From: an uncultured Eubacteriales bacterium
GTDB lineage: Bacteria; Bacillota; Clostridia; Peptostreptococcales; Anaerovoracaceae
DNA length: 18,342 bases
Direction of reading: 5' to 3'
Assembly: GCA_900547295.1 (NCBI GenBank)
Contig: URGK01000053.1
Coordinates: 1 to 18,342 of the forward strand
Under the pieces are notes generated by a model. The model made no database searches. It was not told the origin of the DNA and saw only the letters and a list, made by a program, of their open reading frames with translations. Positions 7,081 to 14,191 of this stretch are shown here, one piece after another. Numbering within the stretch: the first letter of the stretch is position 1; every line of letters starts with the position of its first letter. A program made the translations under genes and the position numbers.

Positions 7081-8832
7081 CTATATTTCACATATAACCG
7101 ATATTATCGTCATATCGTCCTTTTCATGTATGCCGTATTTCTGTGTGGCTCTGGATATCATAAGATCTGATACTGTCTGAGGATCCTTTGATTTTATCTC
7201 AAGCGCAGCCCGCCTTATCCAGTTCATTTCAATATCGCCTCTGTCGGCGCAGGCAATGCCGTCTGACATTATCATAAGCTGATCTCCGTCTTTCAGTCTG
7301 ATGCCGCTGTACTCTATGGCAATCCCTGAGGATATGCCAAGGGGAAGCGCCGACATATGAACGGCATAGGCCTTGCCCCCGCGCTTTATAACTGTTGAGG
7401 CAGCTCCCATTTTGTATATCCTTGCAACACCTTTTTTCTCAAGCAGGCATAAATCCACGGTGGGAAATCTGTCCTTTCGCTGCGATATTATGCTGTTCAT
7501 CATTTTTATGGCGGTTTCGGGACTGAAGCCTGTTTCGATGAGATTTGCAATGCTGCCTGCGGTCATACTGCTTTCCTCTGCCGCAAGCCTGCCCTTGCCC
7601 ATTCCGTCGCTTAATACTATAAGGAGTCTGCCGTCGCTGAGATATTTTATGCGGTTTGAGTCACCGCAGCTTCCCCCTGCCGCAGAGTAAACCGCGGTGC
7701 CTGTCCTGTATTTAAAGCTTCTGCCCATATCAAGACTCTTTGGCATGTCGCATCTTATTTCTGCGGCCATTTTGTCCATAACCTCTGCCACACCCTGAAA
7801 TCCGTATGCCAGAGTGCTTTTTTTGTCTATGTTTATGTGACGGAATCCGTCTGCTGTTTTCTGAAGCATAGCGCAGGCGTTCCGACTTTCGCTTTTGCCC
7901 GCAGCGCTTCTCCTGCCGTACAGTAGGTCAAGTTTTCTTCCTATAGCAGTCATCGCTTTCTTTGGAACAAGCGCAAATATGACAGATGCTGCCGCAGGCG
8001 AGTATACTGCCACATAGGGAAAGTCATATCCTGCTGCCATACTGAACAGGTATATCGAAGCGGGCAGTACTGCCGGAAGTATAAGGCGGGTTTTATCCTC
8101 TGCAAGCCCCGAAACTGCTCCTGCAAACACATACAGAGCTATTGCCGAAAGCCCGGCAAAGCCGCCGAGCACAGTAACCGCTCCGCATATTCCTCCCGCT
8201 GTAATTCCCTCTTTTATGCCTCCTGTATACCCGCAGTATATGATTATGAGGTAGCAGCCTGCAAATGCTGCCGTTTCCCACTGGCTGCCCGCAAACATTA
8301 CGGCTGCCGCGCATATCAGGCAGGCTCTCAGTATGTCCTCGGAGATTTTTCTGCCTCTGCCTGCATCATATATGGTCTTAAATGAAATGCACAGCGCGCA
8401 CAGAGCCAGAACGTCTGCTCCGATGTGATATACATTTATTCTGTAAAAGATATTAAACAGCAAATAATACGCCAGGCTGCATGTAACACTTACGGCAGAT
8501 ATAATAATCATTTTCTGAAAAAGTGTTAACCTTATTCCCGACATTATCATAAATATCATGCTGCATATAAGGCAGGCCGCCGCATCGGGCCATATATCAA
8601 TTCCCGCCATGTACATTGTGGCAAAGGAAAACGCCGCTGCCGGAAGCAGATAGAAATTTATTCTGTTTTCGCTTATAGCGATACTCATAAGTGCCGCTGC
8701 TGCAGGCATAAATCCCCCGATTACAGTATACCTGCATATAAGGAACACTATTACTGCCGTCGCGGCTATCCTGAGAATGTATGTACCCTTTTTATTCTCT
8801 GCGGCAGTATATTCCGATTTAACATATTCCAT
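7081..8832 (-). CDS. spoIIE: Stage II sporulation protein E, short form (membrane PP2C phosphatase)
   Basis: A 583-aa protein. Residues about 18-290 are a polytopic membrane region, and residues about 370-583 are a PP2C-type serine phosphatase. The phosphatase has GGSCGDS (386-392), the metal-binding SDGMGKG (408-414), LPLGI (496-500), SDGI (523-526) and KDDMT (571-575), in the order seen in SpoIIE. In Bacillus SpoIIE dephosphorylates SpoIIAA at the polar septum and so releases sigma-F in the forespore. The Bacillus protein is over 800 residues with a long central FtsZ-binding/regulatory segment; here only about 80 residues link membrane and phosphatase parts. The start is the ATG at 8832 with an AAGGGG site. 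Position before tilS and ftsH is the conserved spoIIE locus. The promoter also looks sporulation-type. Confidence 0.9.
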   Translation of the reverse strand: MEYVKSEYTAAENKKGTYILRIAATAVIVFLICRYTVIGGFMPAAAALMSIAISENRINFYLLPAAAFSFATMYMAGIDIWPDAAACLICSMIFMIMSGIRLTLFQKMIIISAVSVTCSLAYYLLFNIFYRINVYHIGADVLALCALCISFKTIYDAGRGRKISEDILRACLICAAAVMFAGSQWETAAFAGCYLIIIYCGYTGGIKEGITAGGICGAVTVLGGFAGLSAIALYVFAGAVSGLAEDKTRLILPAVLPASIYLFSMAAGYDFPYVAVYSPAAASVIFALVPKKAMTAIGRKLDLLYGRRSAAGKSESRNACAMLQKTADGFRHINIDKKSTLAYGFQGVAEVMDKMAAEIRCDMPKSLDMGRSFKYRTGTAVYSAAGGSCGDSNRIKYLSDGRLLIVLSDGMGKGRLAAEESSMTAGSIANLIETGFSPETAIKMMNSIISQRKDRFPTVDLCLLEKKGVARIYKMGAASTVIKRGGKAYAVHMSALPLGISSGIAIEYSGIRLKDGDQLMIMSDGIACADRGDIEMNWIRRAALEIKSKDPQTVSDLMISRATQKYGIHEKDDMTIISVICEI

Positions 8833-8854
8833 AAAAAAATACCCCTTTTTTATG

Positions 8855-8888
8855 ATTATACAGCCTGTCCCTGTTGTATTTTGTCATA
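8855..8888 (-). promoter_or_regulatory. spoIIE promoter, 21-bp spacing with Spo0A-like box
   Basis: On the minus strand a perfect TATAAT (8855-8860) lies 21 bp from ATGACA (8882-8887), a five-of-six match to the -35 consensus. The 21-22 bp spacing is the known hallmark of the Spo0A-activated sigma-A promoters of B. subtilis spoIIE and spoIIG. TATGACAAA (8880-8888), overlapping the -35, matches the Spo0A box (TTYGACAAA orientation) at eight of nine positions. A weaker second box, TAAGTCGAA (8924-8932), lies about four helix turns upstream in the opposite orientation. Confidence 0.6.
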
Positions 8889-8931
8889 AAATGAAAGGGT
8901 ATTATATATTTTTAACATCAATTTTCGACTT

Positions 8932-8955
8932 AAAAACAGAAGCTATATCTGTCTT
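8932..8955 (-). terminator. Possible terminator of the HipA-like gene
   Basis: On the minus strand AAGACAGA pairs with TCTGTTTTT (8 bp including one G-T) around a 7-base loop, ending in a T-run. It overlaps the stop codon of the HipA-like gene. The stem is AT-rich and only moderately stable. Confidence 0.4.
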
Positions 8956-10022
8956 AGTCTTTCTATTCCGTTAAGGATAAACTCTTTAAGGAACTCCCTG
9001 TCAAATTCATACTCCGAGCCTCTGCCTGCCTCTGCGATGATATCCTCCAAGGCTTTAGCCTCAATATCCGGCACTGTAACCGGTATATTGTTTTTTGCCG
9101 CAAACTCCGTAAAGTACCTCATCACACCGCTGTTTCTGTTTATATCAAGTCCTCTGTTTGCAAGCAGGCTGTTGTTATTGTCATAGTTGGGAGCAAGAGA
9201 TATTATCTCACCTGTCCTGCGGTCTGTAAGCAGTCCGTAGTTTTTTGTATGTCTGTCGAAGTTTTCGCACAGAGCATCACATATACATATATTAATATAG
9301 TCTGCCGCAATATCCTCCGAAAGCTCCGTAAGTTTTCTGTAGTTATACAGATAGTCATCATCAGGAATTTCGACACCGTTTTCGTAATGGTCTGTCATAA
9401 TGCAGTCTATATGCTGCAGGTTGTATCTGCCTGCGGTAAAGTCCCTGGTTTTTATCAGACTGCCGCCCGCCTCAAGATAATACTCTGCCATATCAAAGCC
9501 GAGCGCCATGCCTATCCGCGATGTAATATACTCCGACAGGTTTTCATTCGGCTTCTGGTTTTTGTACAGCCACCAGCCGTCCGCTGCCGGCTTCCAGCCT
9601 TTTTCCTCCGAGCCGATATTGCTCAGCTCCGGCGTGCGGGAGGGAATTTCCGGCAGATCTGATATATCTCTCATAAGTGCAAGACGCCAGTATTCATTTT
9701 TGCGAAAAACCACATCTTCATAGGCGAGGCTGTCACAGTCGCTGACCCAGAAGTTATCTGTAATCACAGCAGCGTTTACTTTCATAGCCGTCTGATAATC
9801 ACCTGCGGTCTTTGATATTCTCTGATATCCCTTGACTGCCCTTGTATTTGCTCTGGCTCCGTCTGCCGCTCTTTCTTCAATCCATCTCCTGATGTTTCCT
9901 CTGTTAAGTATATATAGAGGTGCAAGCTTTTCATTTAATATCTCATATTCAAACTCTGAATTAAATTCAACAGTTCGGATATCACCACACATTATATACA
10001 TATTATATGGAACTCCCTTCAT
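8943..10022 (-). CDS. HipA-like kinase domain protein (orphan)
   Basis: A 359-aa protein whose C-terminal half carries HipA-family kinase motifs: a candidate ATP-binding lysine in WLYKNQK (K154), catalytic FDRHTKNYG (255-263, D256 and N261), and metal-binding APNYDNN (277-283, D281). The N-terminal part (about 40-115, RWIEERA to the FWVSD region) resembles the segment before the kinase in Firmicutes HipA-like proteins. HipA kinases phosphorylate protein targets such as GltX and cause growth arrest. The start is the ATG at 10022 with GGAGG eight bases before it; an in-frame ATG at 10037 contains that site. No HipB-like DNA-binding antitoxin is encoded beside it, so it is not an evident toxin-antitoxin pair. 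It lies 53 bp after vanT. Kinase fold is fairly sure; substrate and role are unknown. Confidence 0.75.
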   Translation of the reverse strand: MKGVPYNMYIMCGDIRTVEFNSEFEYEILNEKLAPLYILNRGNIRRWIEERAADGARANTRAVKGYQRISKTAGDYQTAMKVNAAVITDNFWVSDCDSLAYEDVVFRKNEYWRLALMRDISDLPEIPSRTPELSNIGSEEKGWKPAADGWWLYKNQKPNENLSEYITSRIGMALGFDMAEYYLEAGGSLIKTRDFTAGRYNLQHIDCIMTDHYENGVEIPDDDYLYNYRKLTELSEDIAADYINICICDALCENFDRHTKNYGLLTDRRTGEIISLAPNYDNNNSLLANRGLDINRNSGVMRYFTEFAAKNNIPVTVPDIEAKALEDIIAEAGRGSEYEFDREFLKEFILNGIERLRQI

Positions 10023-10035
10023 ATGAATTGCCTCC

Positions 10036-10044
10036 ATTATATCA
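10036..10044 (-). promoter_or_regulatory. Possible extended -10 element before the HipA-like gene
   Basis: TGATATAAT on the minus strand is a perfect extended -10 match. It abuts the GGAGG ribosome binding site, so a start at the usual distance would cut that site off. This argues against normal use and leaves read-through from vanT as an alternative. Confidence 0.25.
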
Positions 10045-10075
10045 TAACGTGGTCATCTTTAACAGGTGCTGTATT

Positions 10076-12217
10076 TCATTTCACATTTTTTACTACCACA
10101 GGAAGCCTTGCTCCCATACGGGCAAGCAGCTCATTGCTGATACTGCCGTAGCTTTCTGCAATATCAGGCGCAGAAATGAAACTGTCTGCACTGCTTCCTA
10201 TGAGCACTGCCGTATCGCCTGCCCTTACCCCTTCAATACCTGTTATATCAACCATAAGCTGATCCATACATATCCGCCCGATAACAGGCGCAATCCTACC
10301 GCCTATGAGAACACCTGCATTGCCGCAGGAGAGAGTTCTCGGAAAGCCGTCTGCATAGCCTATTGGAAGCACTGCTATTTTACTGTCACACACAGCTCTA
10401 AAGGCTCTGCCGTAGCCTACATATTCTCCCTCTGCCACCTCTCTTGTCATCGCGATTTTTGCCTTGAGCGACATTACCGGCCGCAGCTCAGGCTGTAAGG
10501 CGGTTTTATCCCAAGGTGTACTTAAGACTCCGTACAAAGCTATGCCGACTCTCACATAATCGCATTTCAGCCCGGAATAATTCAACAGCCCGTAGCTGCT
10601 CTGAATATGCAGCTCAGGCACTGAAATACCGCAGTCCTCCAGCAGGTTTATTGCCTGATAAAATCTCTGTATCTGTCTTTGGGTAAAATCAATATCATCT
10701 CTTTTAAGACTGTCACAGCTGCTCAGATGTGTAAACGCCCCTTCGATTTTGAGATATTTCATTTTGAAGGCATTCTTAATACTATTAATATCATCACAGG
10801 CAAAGCCCAGCCTGTGCATACCGCTGTCTATCTTTATATGAGCTTTTATGCAAACTCCCTGCCTGTTGAGCTTCCCTGCATATTCATAATCTATCAGAGT
10901 CTGGGTCAGCCTGTATTTTTTAAGTTCTCCGGCTCTATGCACATCGGTATAACCAAGTATCAGAATATCCCCGCTTATGCCGTATTTTCTCAGCCTGATA
11001 CCCTCGTCAATTGTTGCGACAGCAAAGCTCTTTATATTATTTTTTTCAAGACAGACAGCAATCTCATAGGCACTGTGACCATAGGCCTCCGCCTTTACTA
11101 CAGCCATAAGCGAGCAGTCCTTTGGCATTGCTTTTTTTAATGTCCGGGCATTGTATATGAGATTGCCCAGGTTTATCTCAATATATGCGCGCTCCGTTTT
11201 TATATTATGCTTCTGTTTTCTGCCGTTTCTCTCCCATAATACCGCAAGCATGCAGGCTGCCGCTGCAGATATGGTACAGACTACAACATAATTCACCAGA
11301 CTGTTATGAACTAAAAAATCCTGCATATGAAGCAGCCCGGCAACACCCCTTACAGCTATTATCACCATAGGGTGTATGATATAGACAATCAGCGGCACAC
11401 TGCGAAGGGCTTTTTTCTGCCTGCCTCTGAAATGCAACGCCGCACTGAACAGAAAGTACATACACGGCAGCAGAAATATATACATACTGTCGTGCCTCTG
11501 CAGACCGTTTTGGTGAAGTACCATAGCCTCCCCGAACATCAGCACAAGGCTCAGAATCATACCTGTGCAGGCTTTCGGAAATGAAACCCTGCCTCTCATA
11601 TCGGAAATAAATCCGCCCATTATCATAAACACAGGCGCCATAAAGATGCCGTTTCGTGTATAGTCGGACACCTGAAAGATAAGATTGTAGAAGCCTTCGA
11701 CAGCCGGTATTTTTTCGGCAATGCCATAGTAGCTGTCACCGAACAGTCCTATCGTGTACAAAACTGCTGCTGCCGCAAAGCCCCTGCCATATCCCAGCTT
11801 TCGTATAAGCAGATCTGCAATCACTATGCCTGCCATAGATGCAGGCAGATACCACAGATGATAAAGTGCGCCGTCAAAGATAATATCTTTTATAATATTT
11901 GGCAGAAGTTCAGACTGTGAAAAAGCCCCGCTGTATATATTGACCGGCAGATACAAAATAACTGCCGCCGCATAAACAATCCCTGTTTTTTTAAGGAATT
12001 TATACAGCCTGCTGCCGTCATAGCGGTATTTTGAAAGCACGAAAAAGCCCGATGTCATAAAGAAAAACGGTACCGCAACACGCCCAAAGATACGCGTCAG
12101 AATGAAATTTCCCGTTTCACTAAAGGAATCAAGCGGAGATGTATGTATGGCTATAACCAGAAGCGCCGCCGCAAAGCGCATTTTATCTATCCCTGTATAA
12201 TATCTGTTTTCAGTCAT
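10076..12217 (-). CDS. vanT: Membrane-bound serine racemase VanT (VanG type)
   Basis: A 713-aa fusion. Residues 1-330 are a membrane acyltransferase-3-like domain with about ten helices. Residues 340-713 are an alanine-racemase-fold PLP enzyme. The PLP lysine is K375 in VVKAEAYGHS, the second catalytic residue is Y602 in GYGRAF, and other racemase landmarks are MHRLGF (467-472), RVGIALYG (556-563) and GRICMDQLMVD (647-657). This two-part layout is typical of VanT of D-Ala-D-Ser vancomycin resistance. It makes D-Ser from L-Ser, and the membrane part is thought to help supply L-Ser. N695 (in SISNELL) stands where bacterial alanine racemases have the active-site Tyr354, as reported for serine-specific VanT. 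The start is the ATG at 12217; the GGAGGT site spans the vanXY stop four bases upstream. Last gene of the van unit. Confidence 0.93.
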   Translation of the reverse strand: MTENRYYTGIDKMRFAAALLVIAIHTSPLDSFSETGNFILTRIFGRVAVPFFFMTSGFFVLSKYRYDGSRLYKFLKKTGIVYAAAVILYLPVNIYSGAFSQSELLPNIIKDIIFDGALYHLWYLPASMAGIVIADLLIRKLGYGRGFAAAAVLYTIGLFGDSYYGIAEKIPAVEGFYNLIFQVSDYTRNGIFMAPVFMIMGGFISDMRGRVSFPKACTGMILSLVLMFGEAMVLHQNGLQRHDSMYIFLLPCMYFLFSAALHFRGRQKKALRSVPLIVYIIHPMVIIAVRGVAGLLHMQDFLVHNSLVNYVVVCTISAAAACMLAVLWERNGRKQKHNIKTERAYIEINLGNLIYNARTLKKAMPKDCSLMAVVKAEAYGHSAYEIAVCLEKNNIKSFAVATIDEGIRLRKYGISGDILILGYTDVHRAGELKKYRLTQTLIDYEYAGKLNRQGVCIKAHIKIDSGMHRLGFACDDINSIKNAFKMKYLKIEGAFTHLSSCDSLKRDDIDFTQRQIQRFYQAINLLEDCGISVPELHIQSSYGLLNYSGLKCDYVRVGIALYGVLSTPWDKTALQPELRPVMSLKAKIAMTREVAEGEYVGYGRAFRAVCDSKIAVLPIGYADGFPRTLSCGNAGVLIGGRIAPVIGRICMDQLMVDITGIEGVRAGDTAVLIGSSADSFISAPDIAESYGSISNELLARMGARLPVVVKNVK

Positions 12218-12221
12218 AGCT

Positions 12222-12962
12222 CTACCTCCGCACAGTTACAATAAATCCGTCTTTGTTATTTCCTGAAATCTGATATGCTTTATCCTCCGGCAGATTTATC
12301 TCTGTAAGCCCTTCCGAAGCAGGCACATAATAAATGCAGGTGTTCTGAAATTCAAGTGGGTATTCGCTGCTGCAGTTCTTTATGAAGTCAATGTATTCCT
12401 CCAAAGCAAGCTCCCTCTGCTTTATAACCTCGGAGTGCGGAAGTCCTGTATATCTGAAATGCCACGGCTCACAGGAAATACCAGTAACCTTCTCCTTGCC
12501 TTTTTCGTATCTTTGTATAAATCCGAACTTGGCTGCCTTTTCTCTGAAACGCTGACATATCCCGCTGTGTGGAAAGTCGGGACAGATAAAATCAACGCTG
12601 TCTGCATTTAACCCTAAATCAATGGCAAGACCGCTCTGGTGCTCGCTTCTGCCCGGCAGGGCAACAAACTTTCGTGTAAACACATCGCCGTTTTCTCTCA
12701 GCGAGTCCTCATATATTTCCGTCTGCTCTGCTAGAGAACGGTATCCGCTTACGCAAACTATAGACTCCCCTGCCGATATTTCATTCAGCAGGATTTTCAG
12801 AGCCTCTGCAGCCTTTGCTTCAAGCAGGATATCATGCCGCTTCTCATCAGCAGGCACAAGCTGTATATCTGCTGCTTTTCTTATAGGATTTTTCTCATTT
12901 ACCAAAATAAGATTTCCTTCATATATTTTTTCTCTGTCAAGAGTTACAGTTTTCATAATCAT
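12222..12962 (-). CDS. vanXY: D,D-peptidase VanXY (VanG type)
   Basis: A 246-aa zinc D,D-peptidase of the VanY/VanXY (M15B) family without signal peptide or membrane helix, as expected for a cytoplasmic VanXY. SGYRS is at 72-76. Zinc ligands H108 and D115 are in SEHQSGLAIDL, and H168 follows the catalytic E165 in EPWHFRY. VanXY enzymes hydrolyse D-Ala-D-Ala and trim D-Ala from UDP-MurNAc-pentapeptide, removing vancomycin targets. The start is the ATG at 12962; its first bases overlap the vanG TGA stop (ATGA). The length fits VanXYG. Residues after about 200 form a short extra tail. The sequence alone cannot separate dual D,D-dipeptidase plus carboxypeptidase activity from carboxypeptidase only; the operon position favours VanXY. 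Confidence 0.88.
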   Translation of the reverse strand: MIMKTVTLDREKIYEGNLILVNEKNPIRKAADIQLVPADEKRHDILLEAKAAEALKILLNEISAGESIVCVSGYRSLAEQTEIYEDSLRENGDVFTRKFVALPGRSEHQSGLAIDLGLNADSVDFICPDFPHSGICQRFREKAAKFGFIQRYEKGKEKVTGISCEPWHFRYTGLPHSEVIKQRELALEEYIDFIKNCSSEYPLEFQNTCIYYVPASEGLTEINLPEDKAYQISGNNKDGFIVTVRR

Positions 12963-14005
12963 CTGTACAGCCCCAGCAGTCTGTCCAGCATCTGCGAAAA
13001 CGACAGTCCTGCTCCTTTCATCATATTCGGAAAACGGCTGTGAGAGGTAAATCCCGGAATAGTATTTACTTCATTAAACACTATTTCACCCGCAGGAGTC
13101 AGAAACATATCGACTCTTGCAAAGCCTGAACAGCCCAGCGCCTTATATATAGTCACCGCAGCCTGCTGAATTCTTTTTTCTGTTTCCGCGTCTATCCTTG
13201 CAGGCATATGAATTTTTGAAGTTACCAACTGATATTTTTCGGTATAGTCAAAGAAGCCTCCCGAAAGCTCAATTTCATCCACCCTGCCTGTCATCAGCTT
13301 GTCGATGCCCATAACTGCGCAGCCTGTTTCAAAGCCCTCTACAGCTTCCTCCGCTATGACTTCACAGTCATACTGAAATGCTTTGAACACCGCCTCTTCA
13401 AGCTCATCACTGCACACTACCCTTGTGATGCCAAAGGAGGACCCTGCGCGAACAGGCTTGACAAAAACGGGATAGGAAAGCTCTCTGTTAATTTTCTCAA
13501 GCGCTGCTTCCATATCCGCTCTTTTGAAGGTAATCGATTCGGGCACTGAAATTCCCGCAAGGCTTACAAGCTTATGCGCCCTGTCCTTATCCATACACAG
13601 CGCGGAGGAAAGAGTATCACAGCCCACAAGCTGCACTCCGGCAAGTTCTAAAAGCCCCTGTACTGTGCCGTCCTCACCGTTTTTTCCGTGAAGCACGGGA
13701 AATGCCATATCAATTTTTACAGTAGTATAACTGCCGTCTGCAAACTCTATAAAGCCGCCTGTTTCGGTGCTTTGTGAAAAGCATATTTCATACATATTCC
13801 CGGCATCCAAGGACCACGAGTTATCGGCTATGTTTTCCGCACTTCCCGTATAGTGATACCATTCACCGTTTTGGGTAATTCCAAGCATTATAACATCAAA
13901 TTTTTCTGCATCAATATTTGATATAACCGAGTATGCCGACTGCAGAGACACCTCGTATTCTGCAGAGCGCCCTCCGAAAATTACCGCAAGCTTTTTCTTT
14001 TTCAT
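12959..14005 (-). CDS. vanG: D-alanine--D-serine ligase VanG
   Basis: A 348-aa ATP-grasp D-Ala:D-X ligase. Visible landmarks are the N-terminal IFGGRSAEYEVSL (9-21), HGKNGEDGT (106-114), FVKPVRAGSSFG (181-192), and the metal-binding end FNEVNTIPGFT (310-320). The omega-loop reads EKYQL (256-260), the form found in the VanC/VanE/VanG ligases that make D-Ala-D-Ser, not the form of the D-lactate ligases VanA and VanB. The product replaces D-Ala-D-Ala in peptidoglycan precursors and lowers vancomycin affinity, usually giving low-level resistance. The start is the ATG at 14005, with an AAGGAAGGG site nine bases before it. It is the first gene after the vanS-vanG gap holding VanR-type boxes and a hairpin. 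A housekeeping Ddl is unlikely, given vanXY, vanT and vanRS beside it. Confidence 0.93.
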   Translation of the reverse strand: MKKKKLAVIFGGRSAEYEVSLQSAYSVISNIDAEKFDVIMLGITQNGEWYHYTGSAENIADNSWSLDAGNMYEICFSQSTETGGFIEFADGSYTTVKIDMAFPVLHGKNGEDGTVQGLLELAGVQLVGCDTLSSALCMDKDRAHKLVSLAGISVPESITFKRADMEAALEKINRELSYPVFVKPVRAGSSFGITRVVCSDELEEAVFKAFQYDCEVIAEEAVEGFETGCAVMGIDKLMTGRVDEIELSGGFFDYTEKYQLVTSKIHMPARIDAETEKRIQQAAVTIYKALGCSGFARVDMFLTPAGEIVFNEVNTIPGFTSHSRFPNMMKGAGLSFSQMLDRLLGLYR

Positions 14006-14075
14006 TATTTAATCCCTTCCTTCTCTTTCTGCTGCATCATGTGCGCAGGCTGATTTTCCTTAGGAGCTTTATAAA

Positions 14076-14124
14076 TATAAAAACTCCTGTTTAAGTACTG
14101 CTATTGTACTAAAAACAGGAGTTT
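14076..14124 (-). terminator. Strong hairpin with T-run in the vanG leader (terminator or attenuator)
   Basis: AAACTCCTGTT (14081-14091) pairs with AACAGGAGTTT (14114-14124), extended by inner AGTAC/GTACT (14094-14098 with 14106-14110) around a 7-base loop. On the minus strand it ends in five T. It lies downstream of the VanR-type boxes and about 70 bases upstream of vanG. It can end vanRS transcription, or act as an attenuator in a vanG leader. Confidence 0.75.
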
Positions 14125-14151
14125 AATTTATCTGTTTGTGCCTACACATTT

Positions 14152-14191
14152 CTTATGTTTTTCTGTTTAAATTCTTACGATTTTCTTACGA
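14152..14191 (-). promoter_or_regulatory. Tandem VanR-type boxes and candidate vanG operon promoter
   Basis: Two direct 11-bp repeats, TCGTAAGAAAA (14191 to 14181) and TCGTAAGAATT (14180 to 14170), overlap the vanS stop codon. The first fits the published VanR site of the vanA cluster, TCGTANGAAANT; the second has one mismatch. Tandem 11-bp sites are typical of OmpR/PhoB-type activators, which replace the -35 element. CATAAG (14157 to 14152), 12 bases downstream, is a weak -10 candidate. Confidence 0.6.

Noticed and set aside
10007..10498. Open frame of 163 codons on the plus strand
   Set aside because: Antisense to vanT and the following gap, with His/Cys/Tyr-rich composition typical of a reversed frame; no ribosome binding site or family resemblance.
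14120..14146. Eight-codon leader peptide (MCRHKQIN) ahead of the vanG leader hairpin
   Set aside because: Short open frames of this size are common by chance and this one has no ribosome binding site, so peptide-controlled attenuation is not supported.
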